From Erythrobacter sp. 34-65-8 (GTDB lineage Bacteria > Pseudomonadota > Alphaproteobacteria > Sphingomonadales > Sphingomonadaceae), in assembly GCA_002278985.1 (NCBI GenBank), contig NCJP01000015.1:1-21586 (forward strand): a stretch of DNA of 21,586 bases. The letters run 5' to 3'. Positions 8,856 to 16,459 of the stretch are shown piece by piece; the stretch's first letter is position 1; every line of letters begins with the position of its first letter. The notes under the pieces were generated by a model. That model was not told where the DNA came from and made no database searches. It saw nothing but the letters and a program-made list of their open reading frames with translations. The position numbers and the translations under genes were made by a program.

Positions 8856-9627
8856 TGCGAGCCACGGCCCGGGCAATAAGCGCCTCCTGCTCCTCACGAC
8901 CGAGCCGACGCCATCCGTCCCGGCCAAGCTGTTCGATCGGGCGATACCGGATCTTGTATTGCATTCGCTCGGAACCATCGACCCAATAGCCAAGATAGAC
9001 GTAGGGCAGCCCTTGTTCGGCAGCACGGCGAATGTGTTCGAGAATGATATAACTGCCAAGTCCCGTGCGCGCCTCGTGCTCCGGATCGTAGAAACTGTAC
9101 ACCATCGACAGCCCGTCGGCCTGCCTGTCAGTCAGGCAGGCTCCGACCAGCCGTCCGGGGCGCAGCCCGTCCGCAGGTTCTCTGTACTCGGTCATAAACG
9201 TCGAGACGGGTGTATGTTCCACCATGTCGGCGAAATCCATCTCATCCATCGCCGTCATGCCGCCGCCGGGGTGGCGCCGCCCGAGGTAACGCTGGAGAAG
9301 TTCGAATTGTTCCTCGGTCGCCCACGGGCGGCATTCCGTGGCCACCAGGTCCCCGTTCCGGCGCAAGTTGCGGGTCTGGGTCTTCGATGGTTCGAATGCT
9401 TCGGCCGATACCCGAACCGAGACGCAGGCCTGGCAGTCGATGCAACTCGGGCGATAGGCCACTGTCTGGCTGCGCCGGAACCCGATCCGGCCCAGCGCCT
9501 CATTAAGCTGCTCCGCATGCGGCCCTTTGAGCTCGGTGAAGACCTTCCGCTCCGTCTTCCCTTCGAGATAGGGACACGGCGCAGGGCTGGTCACGAAAAA
9601 TCGGGGGAAACGCACCGGCGCCGTCAC
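8782..9627 (-). CDS. bpt: aspartate/glutamate leucyltransferase (bacterial N-end rule)
   Basis: Transfers leucine from Leu-tRNA to proteins with N-terminal Asp or Glu, marking them for ClpS/ClpAP degradation. The 281-residue protein shows the ATE N-terminal domain with [12 protein letters not shown] (C18) and [16 protein letters not shown] (C62, C65, C68), then the ATE C-terminal domain with [20 protein letters not shown] and YVYLGYWV. The GTG at 9625-9627 is chosen because GAGGAG lies 11 nt upstream and homologues begin MTAP-RFPRFF; a TTG at 9666 would add 13 residues not typical of the family. The Bpt name rather than Ate rests on the bacterial [12 protein letters not shown] type; substrate choice is inferred. 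It is followed by tamA with overlap, so it is probably the first gene of a bpt-tamA-tamB operon. Confidence 0.92.
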   Translation of the reverse strand: MTAPVRFPRFFVTSPAPCPYLEGKTERKVFTELKGPHAEQLNEALGRIGFRRSQTVAYRPSCIDCQACVSVRVSAEAFEPSKTQTRNLRRNGDLVATECRPWATEEQFELLQRYLGRRHPGGGMTAMDEMDFADMVEHTPVSTFMTEYREPADGLRPGRLVGACLTDRQADGLSMVYSFYDPEHEARTGLGSYIILEHIRRAAEQGLPYVYLGYWVDGSERMQYKIRYRPIEQLGRDGWRRLGREEQEALIARAVARSAAQPRGQSGAAKDGAQDQYRLTE

Positions 9628-9706
9628 GTTTGTGGCTGCTCCTCTGGCCAAACAGGAATCGGTCAATGACCGGTCAAGCCATCACTATGCCTGCCCTAGG
9701 CCTCCG

Positions 9707-9721
9707 GTAAAAGGTCTTTAA
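9707..9721. promoter_or_regulatory. weak CtrA-like box
   Basis: GTAA-AAGGTCT-TTAA differs at one base from the alphaproteobacterial CtrA consensus TTAA-N7-TTAA. It sits in the 175-bp gap between ilvA and bpt, about 80 bp upstream of the bpt start. A single near-match in a gap of this size can be chance, so it is listed only as a candidate. Confidence 0.2.
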
Positions 9722-9770
9722 CCAAACAGACGCGCAGCAAATGGTTACTTTGCACAGATGGGCAGCAATG

Positions 9771-9800
9771 GGACGGCAAACCCGCCAACCGTTACCGTCC
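9771..9800 (-). terminator. possible hairpin after ilvA
   Basis: GGACGG at 9771-9776 and CCGTCC at 9795-9800 pair; with two A-T pairs and one wobble the stem reaches 9 bp around a 12-nt loop. It begins 2 bp beyond the ilvA stop on the transcribed strand. No T-run follows, so it may be a transcript-end stabiliser rather than an intrinsic terminator. Confidence 0.35.
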
Positions 9801-9802
9801 GG

Positions 9803-11059
9803 TCAGGCAATCTCGACCGGGCTGACCACATAACCCTTTGCCCGCAGGCTTTCGACCAGGGCCTCGAGCTGTTCGGCATCGCGGGCTTCGCACTCGATGT
9901 CGGTAATCAGCCCCTTCGCCGGAAGGGTAGTGAATATCCGCTGGTGGTAGATCTCGATGATGTTGACCTGATGCTCGTTGAATTCGCGCATCACCTTGAA
10001 CAGCGCACCGGGGCGATCCTGCAGGGTAATCCGGAGACGGGCGAGGCGGCCCGAACGGGCAAGGTCGCGCAGCAGGACATTGGCAAGCAGGCGCGGGTCG
10101 ATATTGCCGCCGCACAGGACCAGCCCGATCTTGCGACCCTTGAACCGTTCCGGGTGGGCCAGAACGGCCGCCAGGCCAGCTGCGCCTGCCCCTTCGACAA
10201 CAGTCTTCTCGATCTGCAGCAGCAGCGAAACCGCCTTTTCGAGGTAGTTTTCGCCCACAAGCAGGATCTCGTCGACCCGCTCCGCGATGATCCGCGCGGT
10301 GAACTCGCCCGGCGCCTTGACCGCGATCCCTTCCGCCAGCGTGTCTCCACCGCAGGCACAGTCCTCGCCGCGAATGCGGGCATACATCGACGGGAACAGT
10401 TCCGCCTGGACGCCAACCACGTCCATTCCCGGCCTTAGCGCGCGCGCCACCGTGGCCATGCCCGACATCAGGCCGCCGCCACCGATCGGCGTGACGATAC
10501 AGTTCAGTTCCGGTGCGTCTTCGAACATCTCCAGCGCAACCGTTCCCTGCCCTGCGGCCACATGGGGATGATCGAACGGATGGACGAAGGTCAGCCCGAG
10601 TTCTTTTTCCAGCTTGCGCGCATGGGCGTAGGCCTCATCGAAGGTCTCGCCTTCGAGCACCACTTTGCCGCCCACGCTCTCGGTCTGCATGATTTTCACC
10701 GCCGGAGTGGTGCGGGGCATCACAATCGTCACCGGCACGCCCAGCCGGGTGCCATGGTAGCTCAGCCCCTGGGCATGGTTGCCTGCCGATGCGGCGATCA
10801 CGCCGCGGGCGCGCGTCGCTTCATCCATCAGCAGCAGGGCATTGAGCGCCCCGCGCTCCTTGTAGGCAGCCGTGAACTGAAGGTTTTCAAACTTCAGCCA
10901 GATCTCCGCGCCGGTGATCCGGGACAGCGTCTTGCTATGGAGGGTCGGGGTGCGGACCACCGCATCCGCGATCCGGGCCGCAGCGGCCCGGATATCGTCG
11001 ATGGTCAGCGGCAGATCTGCGAGGCGCACGCTGGCGCTCTTGGTTGTGGTGACGGTCAT
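9803..11059 (-). CDS. ilvA: threonine ammonia-lyase (threonine dehydratase) with ACT domain
   Basis: A PLP enzyme converting L-threonine to 2-oxobutanoate and ammonia, the first committed step to isoleucine. It has 418 residues. The PLP lysine is K67 in FTAAYKERGA; SAGNHAQG (substrate/cofactor loop) and PIGGGGLMSG (phosphate-binding glycine loop) follow in the usual order, and VLCGGNID lies near the end of the catalytic domain. The last ~85 residues form one ACT domain (ITLQDRPGALFKVMREF), as in the short TdcB/IlvA class with a single regulatory domain. Catabolic and biosynthetic members cannot be separated by sequence alone here. The ATG at 11057-11059 has no strong ribosome site. The gene stands alone, divergent from the amidohydrolase. 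Confidence 0.93.
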   Translation of the reverse strand: MTVTTTKSASVRLADLPLTIDDIRAAAARIADAVVRTPTLHSKTLSRITGAEIWLKFENLQFTAAYKERGALNALLLMDEATRARGVIAASAGNHAQGLSYHGTRLGVPVTIVMPRTTPAVKIMQTESVGGKVVLEGETFDEAYAHARKLEKELGLTFVHPFDHPHVAAGQGTVALEMFEDAPELNCIVTPIGGGGLMSGMATVARALRPGMDVVGVQAELFPSMYARIRGEDCACGGDTLAEGIAVKAPGEFTARIIAERVDEILLVGENYLEKAVSLLLQIEKTVVEGAGAAGLAAVLAHPERFKGRKIGLVLCGGNIDPRLLANVLLRDLARSGRLARLRITLQDRPGALFKVMREFNEHQVNIIEIYHQRIFTTLPAKGLITDIECEARDAEQLEALVESLRAKGYVVSPVEIA

Positions 11060-11192
11060 GGCGGCAGGGCCGTAGGGGAAAAGCGCAGCGAGTGAAACCT
11101 GCCATCACGCACCGAACGGCAAAGAATTGCATTGCGTCTGCTTACGGGCGAGGCGAAACACCTGGCTTGAACTCGCACTCAAGGAACTCCCC

Positions 11193-12854
11193 ATGAAATT
11201 GGCTTTCGCAACCTGCGCGCTTGCGCTGGTCTGGACTGCGCCCGTGCAGGCAGACACGCTGATCGACAACGTTCAGGGCATCGCGCTCGACGAAGAGGGC
11301 AAAGTGCAGCGGTTCACCGCGCTCTGGATCGACGACGAAGGCCGCGTTAAACAGCTCCTCGACCGCGCTGACAAACGCCCGCAGACTGATTATCGGGTGG
11401 ACGGAAAGGGTGCCTACCTCATCCCCGGGCTGATTGACGCGCACCTTCACGTGATGGGCATTGGCTTCGGCGCCCTGACCCTCGACCTTTCGGATACGGC
11501 ATCGCTGGCCGAAGCTCAGGCCCGCATCGCAGAATATGCCGCCGCCAATCCGTCGCGTCGCTGGATTATCGGGCGAGGGTGGAATCAGGAAAAGTGGGGG
11601 CTGGGCCGCTTTCCCACCGCCGCCGACCTCGACGCCGCCGTGGCAGACCGGCCGGTATGGCTGGAGCGGGTCGACGGCCATGCCGGATGGGCCAACACAA
11701 GGGCCCTGGAACTCGCCGGGGTCACTGCGGCCACCCGCGATCCTGCAGGCGGACGGATCGAACGAATCGGCCGCACCCAGGCCCCGGCAGGCGTCTTCAT
11801 CGATGCAGCGAGCCAGCTGGTCCAGCGTGTCGTGCCCGTCCCCAGCCCGGGCGACCGCGACGTGGCACTGTCGATGGCGCAAGATATCCTGCTCGCCAAC
11901 GGCATCACTGCCGCAGCCGACATGGGCACCAGCATCGAGGACTGGCAAAGCTTCCGCCGCGCGGGTGACGCGGGCGCCCTGAAGGTTCGGATCATGTCCT
12001 ACGCTGGCGGCCCAGAGGCGATGGAACTGATTGGCGGCCCCGGTCCATCGCCCTGGCTCTATCAGGACCGGCTACGCCTGAACGGCGTCAAACTTTACCT
12101 CGACGGCGCGCTCGGCTCGCGCGGGGCATGGCTCAAGCAGCCCTATGCCGACGATCCCGGCAACCGGGGTCTGCCTCTGGCTAGCCCGTCCCAGCTGCGC
12201 AACATGATGAGCCGGGCAGCCCTGGACCGCTTCCAGATTGCGGTGCACGCCATTGGTGATGCGGCCAATGCCGAAATCCTCGCCGCGATCGATGAACTGG
12301 CCCCGACTTACGTCGGCGAGCGGCGCTGGCGCATCGAACACGCGCAGATCGTCGATCCGGCCGATCTTGCCGCATTCGCACGCCATGGGGTGATCGCTTC
12401 GATGCAGCCGGTCCACCAGACTTCCGATCGCCTGATGGCCGAAGCCCGTCTCGACCCGCCTCGCCTGGAAGGGGCCTATGCATGGAAGAGCATTGCCGAA
12501 ACTGGCGCGGTGCTCGCCTTTGGATCGGACGCACCGGTCGAATCGTCAGATCCCTTCGCCGGCCTCGCGGCTGCATTCACGCGGCAAGACGCAGACGCGC
12601 AGCCGTTTGGCGGGTGGTTTCCCAACCAGCGCGTTACCCGCGAATCCGCACTGTGGGGCTTCACCTATGGCGGGGCCTACGCGGGATTTGCCGAATCGCG
12701 GTTCGGGCGGCTGGCACCTGGTCTCTGGGCAGATTTTGCCCTGATCGACCGCGACCCGCTGCTGGCGACTCCGCAGGAACTGCGAACGACTCAGGTTCTG
12801 CAGACATGGGTTGGCGGTCAGCAGGCATTTATCCGCGAAGAGAGCGTGCGCTGA
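11193..12854 (+). CDS. secreted amidohydrolase, family 3 (YtcJ-like)
   Basis: A metal-dependent hydrolase of the amidohydrolase superfamily with 553 residues. A Sec signal peptide (residues 1-20, ending APVQA) predicts a periplasmic or secreted enzyme. Metal-site motifs are visible in order: IPGLIDAHLH (H84, H86), GVKLYLDGALGSRG (K300, a candidate bridging lysine), VHAIGDAAN (H352), RIEHAQIV (H383) and FGSDAPVESSDPF (D446). This is the YtcJ/AepA/NfdA-type subgroup, whose substrates are mostly unknown (amides, N-substituted formamides and others). The ATG at 11193 is chosen over in-frame upstream codons because AAGGAA lies 6 nt before it and the signal peptide starts there. It is monocistronic. 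The exact substrate cannot be stated. Confidence 0.9.
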   Translation: MKLAFATCALALVWTAPVQADTLIDNVQGIALDEEGKVQRFTALWIDDEGRVKQLLDRADKRPQTDYRVDGKGAYLIPGLIDAHLHVMGIGFGALTLDLSDTASLAEAQARIAEYAAANPSRRWIIGRGWNQEKWGLGRFPTAADLDAAVADRPVWLERVDGHAGWANTRALELAGVTAATRDPAGGRIERIGRTQAPAGVFIDAASQLVQRVVPVPSPGDRDVALSMAQDILLANGITAAADMGTSIEDWQSFRRAGDAGALKVRIMSYAGGPEAMELIGGPGPSPWLYQDRLRLNGVKLYLDGALGSRGAWLKQPYADDPGNRGLPLASPSQLRNMMSRAALDRFQIAVHAIGDAANAEILAAIDELAPTYVGERRWRIEHAQIVDPADLAAFARHGVIASMQPVHQTSDRLMAEARLDPPRLEGAYAWKSIAETGAVLAFGSDAPVESSDPFAGLAAAFTRQDADAQPFGGWFPNQRVTRESALWGFTYGGAYAGFAESRFGRLAPGLWADFALIDRDPLLATPQELRTTQVLQTWVGGQQAFIREESVR

Positions 12855-13212
12855 GACGCACCATTCGGCGCACAATCCTGTCACTTTATCGGGAATCGGG
12901 AAATACGCGCTTGTTTTAACCCACTTGTAACGAAAGGGTGCCACCCGCCTGTCCGAGGCACAAACGAAGTTAGGTTGAAGTTAATTTGCAGGGTTCGGGA
13001 ACCGGTCTTCAGGCACCACGTTCCCCACATCTGAGGCCGAACCACCTCAGATTATGCCGCACTGCACGAAAAGATTTGGAATGAAGCACGGGTCGTGCTA
13101 GATGAATGCCTCACCTGAAGCATTTTGAGACGTTTACGGGGTTGCAACCCTGTTTATCCGGGCCTAGTAGGCCCACGAGTTTGAACTAGAAGAGCTCTGA
13201 GGAGACCAGAAA
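12855..13212. other. 358-bp gene-free region rich in short palindromes
   Basis: No plausible gene was found on either strand. The stretch holds five inverted repeats: GGGTGcCACCC (12936-12946), GGTTCggGAACC (12992-13003), ATCTGAGG/CCTCAGAT with an 8-nt loop (13029-13052), GGGTTGCAACCC (13139-13150) and GGGCCTAgTAGGCCC (13160-13174). There is also a CtrA-like TTAG-N7-TTAA at 12970-12984. The last two palindromes fall in the presumed promoter of the small peptide gene. A small RNA in this region cannot be excluded, but none was recognised. Confidence 0.6.
13142..13170 (+). promoter_or_regulatory. candidate promoter of the small peptide gene
   Basis: TTGCAA (13142-13147) and TAGTAG (13165-13170) are 17 bp apart, about 43 bp before the ATG. 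Both are modest matches to -35/-10 consensus. Each lies inside a palindrome (GGGTTGCAACCC and GGGCCTAgTAGGCCC), so repressor control or chance are both possible. A good ribosome site (GAGGAG, 9 nt before the ATG) follows. Confidence 0.35.
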
Positions 13213-13452
13213 ATGAAGATGCGCAACATTCTCGCCGCTACTGCTGCGATTTCGATGGCCGCTACCCCGGCCCTTGCCACCGCTGCTCCGGCTATCGAGC
13301 GCGTCTCGGCTCCGGTCACTGGCGAAAGCGATTTCGGTGGTGAAGCCGATGGCTCCGCGATCATCCTCGCGATCCTGGCCGCTGCCGCGATTATCGCAGC
13401 GATCGTGGTTGCTGCCGGAAGCGGCAACGATGACGAGCCGATCAGCAGCTGA
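13213..13452 (+). CDS. small secreted/membrane peptide of unknown function
   Basis: A 79-residue protein with a signal peptide (MKMRNILAATAAISMAATPA..., probable cleavage after ALATA near residue 24), a short polar segment with Glu/Asp/Gly (ERVSAPVTGESDFGGEADG), a TM of Ala/Ile (about residues 49-68) and a short acidic C-terminal tail (GSGNDDEPISS). Similar Ala-rich signal-plus-TM peptides are widespread in sphingomonads, to my recollection always uncharacterised. The ATG at 13213 has GAGGAG 9 nt upstream. The gene stands alone with its own likely promoter and a strong intrinsic terminator 22 bp after the stop, a layout suited to high expression. If the signal is cleaved, the mature product would be a single-span inner-membrane peptide of about 55 residues. 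Confidence 0.8.
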   Translation: MKMRNILAATAAISMAATPALATAAPAIERVSAPVTGESDFGGEADGSAIILAILAAAAIIAAIVVAAGSGNDDEPISS

Positions 13453-13473
13453 TCTGGCAACACATTGAATACC

Positions 13474-13501
13474 AAACGGGGCCTCACGGCCCCGTTTTTT
13501 T
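13474..13501 (+). terminator. intrinsic terminator of the small peptide gene
   Basis: ACGGGGCC (13476-13483), loop TCAC, GGCCCCGT (13488-13495), with T-run 13495-13501. An 8-bp GC-rich stem and seven T's make this the clearest Rho-independent terminator in the window. Confidence 0.93.
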
Positions 13502-13602
13502 GTCTGCCGTTTGCTCGGCTGACCGATGTCTCGCAGTGATGCTCACTGGTCGAGGCATCAAATTGAGGATCCGTGATGCGCGCGTCGGCGCAGCATGCGG
13601 AG

Positions 13603-14377
13603 CTATCGGGGCGTTTCCTGTTCGGCGGGCTTATCGGTCGAACCGCGTCGCTCTCCCAGCCACATGATCGCGAGCGAGCCTTCGAACAGCAGCAGCAGCG
13701 GGATCGCCAGGACAATCTGTGAACCCGGATCGGGCGGTGTGACGATTGCCGCGAGGATGAAGACCGCCACAATCACGTAACGTCTGGCACCGATGAGTTG
13801 CGCGCGGGTGACTATACCCGCCCGATTGAGCAGCAGCCGCTGCGGCCACCACGCGAGGTGGTAGAGCCGCCAGAGCAGGCGCACGGGCGCGGGCAGATCG
13901 CGCGGCGGCGTGCGGTGCGTGTAGTAGATGAGGTCGTGCACCGTAAGGGCGAGCGGGTAGCGGCGGCCTAACCACATAGTATGCCAGCGCTGCTCCACCC
14001 ACGAACAAGATCGGCGTTGCGAACAGGAACGGCAGAAAGGCCTTCTTTTCGCGGGCATAGAGCCCTGGCGCGACGAACGCCCACAGCTGGTTGGCGATGA
14101 CCGGAAAGCTGATGAAGAACGCAGCGAACAGCGCCACCTTCAGTTCGACGAAGAACGCCTCGTAAAGCTGGGTGTAGATCAACTTGCCCTGCCCCTCGGG
14201 GAAAGCGGCGGTCAGCGGGCGCACCAGAAAGCCGAAAATCTCATCAGCAAAATAGAGACAGACTGCAAACGCCAGCGCTATCGCGATGATACAGCGGACC
14301 AGCCGGCTGCGCAGCTCGATCAGGTGATCAAGCAGCGGCGCCTCGCTCTGGTCAATATCCTTGATCTGAAAAGCCAT
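13603..14377 (-). pseudogene. tatC: TatC, disrupted: central part replaced by a foreign segment
   Basis: The integral receptor of the twin-arginine translocase, here broken. From the ATG at 14375-14377, residues 1-136 are normal TatC: APLLDHLIELRSRL, TM1, the first periplasmic loop, TM2 and TM3 up to GGAALAYYVV. The C-terminal part is also normal but in another frame: RAGIVTRAQL, then RRYVIVAVFILAAIVTPPDP (TM5) and TM6, ending at the TAG at 13603-13605. Between them (about 13819-13970) no frame encodes TatC; the second periplasmic loop and TM4 are missing. Translation from the ATG runs out of frame to about 13631 with an Ala/Arg/Pro-rich tail. The gene follows tatB by 9 bp. It is either a real mutation that would cripple Tat export or a chimeric assembly patch; homologues with a normal centre would be about 255-265 residues. 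Confidence 0.88.
13819..13970 (-). other. foreign patch inside tatC, glycosyltransferase-like
   Basis: In the frame of the C-terminal TatC part this segment reads RRYPLALTVHDLIYYTHRTP, then RDLPAPVRLLWRLYHLAWWP and QRLLLNRA. That is the style of the middle of actinobacterial family-4 glycosyltransferases, where HDL and a later RADAVVTVS follow one another. GC is about 72% by hand count. The family match is from memory, not from a search. The right-hand protein junction falls at RA (foreign RAD, TatC RAG), where CGGGCGG would be shared by both sequences. Confidence 0.65.
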
Positions 14378-14386
14378 GGTCCGCCC

Positions 14387-14731
14387 TTATCCCTCACCGG
14401 GCTTATCAGGCGGCTGCGTTTCGTTCGCTTTGTTGACAGCCGCTTCAGCCGATGCTGCCGGCGGATCGGTCTTTTGCAGTGGCCCCATTTCACCCGCAGG
14501 ATGCTCGGCCATGATCTTGGCATTGCGTTCGCGCCAGGTCTTTTCCATTTCCTCCATTTCCGCCTCGCGGATCATGGCATCCATCCCAGTGCGGAAATGC
14601 GCCGACATCCGGCGGATCTTGCCGATCCAGCGCCCGGCCGTGCGCAAGGCCAGTGGCATGTCCTTGGGGCCGATGGCGATGACCGCCACGATCACGATGA
14701 CCAGCAGTTCGGTCGCGCCGATGTCAAACAT
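14387..14731 (-). CDS. tatB: TatB, twin-arginine translocase subunit
   Basis: A 114-residue single-span membrane protein. MFDIGATELLVIVIVAVIAIGPKDMP is the diagnostic TatB start: a short N-tail, one TM (about residues 7-21), a Gly-Pro hinge and then an amphipathic helix (LRTAGRWIGKIRRM). A charged coiled region (IREAEMEEMEKTWRERN) and a Pro/Ala-rich disordered tail follow. TatB and TatC together form the receptor for twin-arginine signal peptides. The gene lies 23 bp after tatA and 9 bp before tatC, all co-directional. It looks intact, unlike tatC. Confidence 0.94.
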   Translation of the reverse strand: MFDIGATELLVIVIVAVIAIGPKDMPLALRTAGRWIGKIRRMSAHFRTGMDAMIREAEMEEMEKTWRERNAKIMAEHPAGEMGPLQKTDPPAASAEAAVNKANETQPPDKPGEG

Positions 14732-14754
14732 GGGCCGGTTCCGGCGAAACGGGA

Positions 14755-14985
14755 TCAGTTGCGCGCGTCGGTCTTGTCCTGTGGCTGAGCCTCAGCGGAA
14801 CCGGGTGCAGGCGACTCAATCCGCGCCGCTGGCTTGCGGTCAGCCTCGTCAGGCTCGTTCATGCCCTGCTTGAAGCTTTTGATACCCTTGCCGAAATCTC
14901 CCATCATTTCGGAAATCCGCCCCCGACCGAACAGGACCAGGATGACAAGAGCGATGATGATGAGCTGGACCGGACCGAGCGACAT
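14755..14985 (-). CDS. tatA: TatA, twin-arginine translocase pore subunit
   Basis: A 76-residue protein forming the variable-size channel of the Tat system. [20 protein letters not shown] gives one TM ending in the FGRG hinge, then the amphipathic helix [19 protein letters not shown], then a charged tail. The ATG at 14983-14985 is chosen because TatA proteins begin right before the TM and AAAGG lies 8 nt upstream; the open frame extends 25 codons further into the end of scpB without similarity. Some families have Lys-Leu (KL) at the hinge; here it is Arg-Gly-Arg. It lies between scpB and tatB. Confidence 0.95.
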   Translation of the reverse strand: MSLGPVQLIIIALVILVLFGRGRISEMMGDFGKGIKSFKQGMNEPDEADRKPAARIESPAPGSAEAQPQDKTDARN

Positions 14986-15056
14986 GGCAGTGACCTTTGC
15001 GGGAAGCGTGTTGCCGCCAATATAGGCGTTGCCCGGCAGCAGCGCCAGCGGCGAAG

Positions 15057-15656
15057 TCAATCTTCTTGGGCTTGAGCTCCGGGCGTATCGTTTTGCACCA
15101 TTGCCTCGTAAACATCCTCCACCGGATCGAGCAAACCGGCGGCCCGCAAGTCATCAATTCCCGGCAGGTCGCGCCGCGATTCAAGCCCGAAGTGATCGAG
15201 GAATTCGGGCGTGGTCGCATAGATCACCGGACGGCCCGGCACTTCCCGCCGTCCGGCAACCCTGACCCAGCCCGCCTCCATCAGCACATCAAGCGTGCCG
15301 CCCGAGGTCTGCACGCCGCGGATCGATTCGATTTCCGCCCGGCTTACCGGCTCATGGTAGGCCACGATCGCCAGCACTTCGGTGGCCGCCCTCGACAGCC
15401 GCCGGACCTGCTCACGCTCCCGGCGGAGCAAGTGCGCGCAATCCGGCGCGGTTTCGAAATGCCAGCGCCCGCCGCGCTCCACCAGCCGAACACCGCGTTC
15501 GGCATAATGGGCCGCCAGGCTTTCCAGCGCGGCGCGGACGTCAGCTGCATCAGCGTCGCCCAGATGAACCGCCAGCGCGGCAACGGTCATTGGCTGCTCA
15601 GACGCGAAGAGCGTTGCTTCCACCGCTCGCTCGAGCTCGCCAGGTCGCTCGCTCAT
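15057..15656 (-). CDS. scpB: ScpB, segregation and condensation protein B
   Basis: A 199-residue accessory subunit of the SMC-ScpAB condensin; a dimer binds ScpA and regulates the SMC ring. Two winged-helix domains are visible: the first begins [20 protein letters not shown], the second contains [20 protein letters not shown] and [19 protein letters not shown], then [18 protein letters not shown]. These are strong family motifs. The ATG (15654-15656) overlaps the scpA stop as ATGA, giving coupled translation of the two partners. The C-terminus is a short Gln/Ala/acidic tail. Confidence 0.95.
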   Translation of the reverse strand: MSERPGELERAVEATLFASEQPMTVAALAVHLGDADAADVRAALESLAAHYAERGVRLVERGGRWHFETAPDCAHLLRREREQVRRLSRAATEVLAIVAYHEPVSRAEIESIRGVQTSGGTLDVLMEAGWVRVAGRREVPGRPVIYATTPEFLDHFGLESRRDLPGIDDLRAAGLLDPVEDVYEAMVQNDTPGAQAQED

Positions 15657-16459
15657 ACCGGGATCCGGCGCAGGCGCAGCGGCCCGAAAGCTTCGTCCTG
15701 CGCCAGTTCGGCCTTGCCCATCCGGGCCAGTTCAAGCGCGGCAACAAAACTCGATGCAAGCGCGGACCGGCGCAGGCGCGGCTCAGCGTGGGGAGGGAGG
15801 AATTCCTCCAGCCGCATCCAGTCAAGCGTTACGCCGAGCATGGCGGAAACCCGGTCGAGCGCGCTTTCAAGCGTCATCACCGGCCGGTTGCGGACCATAT
15901 GGATCGCTGGCGCGGTGCGCGCCTTGACCTGCCCGTAAGCCTGCACCAGGCTGAACCAGTCGCAGGTCCATTGCAGCTTGCGGTCGATCCGCAACCCTTC
16001 CGGAGCGCCGCGCAGGAACACGTCCCGCCCGATCCGGTCACGCGCCATCAACCGGGCGGCAACATCCCGCATGGCGCCAAGCCTTTGCAGGCGAAGTTGC
16101 AGCCGCAGAGCGAGTTCTTCCGGGCTCGGGTCTTCCTGCTCTTCGCGCGGAAGCAGCAGCGCCGACTTGAGGTAGGCCAGCCATGCCGCCATCACCAGAT
16201 AGTCTGCCGCAAGTTCAAGCCGCAGTTCCCCGGCCCGATCGATGTAGCCGAGGTATTGGTCTACCAGCGCCAGGATCGAAATTTGCCGCAAGTCGACTTT
16301 CTGCCGACGGGCCAGATCGAGCAACAGGTCTAGCGGACCTTCCCAGCCGTCAAGTTCGAGATAGAGTGCCTCGTCGTCGCCCGGAGCGGAGGCAGGCCCC
16401 GCCCAGTCGTCTGCCTGACCTGCCGCTCCGCCGAGCAGCATCAGGCCTGCGCTGTTCAT
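15653..16459 (-). CDS. scpA: ScpA, segregation and condensation protein A (kleisin)
   Basis: The 268-residue kleisin that bridges the SMC heads in chromosome condensation. The signature LDGWEGPLDLLLDLARRQKV lies near residues 36-55, followed by DLRQISILALVDQYL, YLVMAAWLAYLKSALLLP and EEQEDPSPEELALRL. The C-terminal winged-helix ends the protein. It begins with a poorly conserved 30-residue leader rich in Gly/Ala. The ATG (16457-16459) overlaps the nagZ stop (ATGA), and its own stop overlaps the scpB start, so nagZ, scpA and scpB are read as a tightly coupled set. Confidence 0.95.
   Translation of the reverse strand: MNSAGLMLLGGAAGQADDWAGPASAPGDDEALYLELDGWEGPLDLLLDLARRQKVDLRQISILALVDQYLGYIDRAGELRLELAADYLVMAAWLAYLKSALLLPREEQEDPSPEELALRLQLRLQRLGAMRDVAARLMARDRIGRDVFLRGAPEGLRIDRKLQWTCDWFSLVQAYGQVKARTAPAIHMVRNRPVMTLESALDRVSAMLGVTLDWMRLEEFLPPHAEPRLRRSALASSFVAALELARMGKAELAQDEAFGPLRLRRIPV

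Noticed and set aside
8650..9669. 339-codon plus-strand frame opposite bpt
   Set aside because: The minus strand carries an unmistakable Bpt with conserved cysteines; the plus frame has no recognisable domain.
12855..13212. tRNA or known riboswitch in the long non-coding gap
   Set aside because: No cloverleaf, CCA end or familiar riboswitch core was seen; only short palindromes.
13513..13602. Weak inverted repeat GCATCA/TGATGC between the terminator and the tatC stop as a tatC terminator
   Set aside because: Six-base arms around a 13-base loop and no T-run; not distinguishable from chance.
13819..13970. Programmed frameshift, intron or intein in tatC
   Set aside because: No slippery site, intron structure or intein motif is visible. 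The intervening DNA also replaces TatC sequence rather than adding to it: removing it would not restore TM4.
13631..14377. tatC as an intact 248-residue gene
   Set aside because: After residue 136 the translation is an out-of-frame Ala/Arg/Pro tail. The true TatC C-terminus is in another frame ending at 13603.
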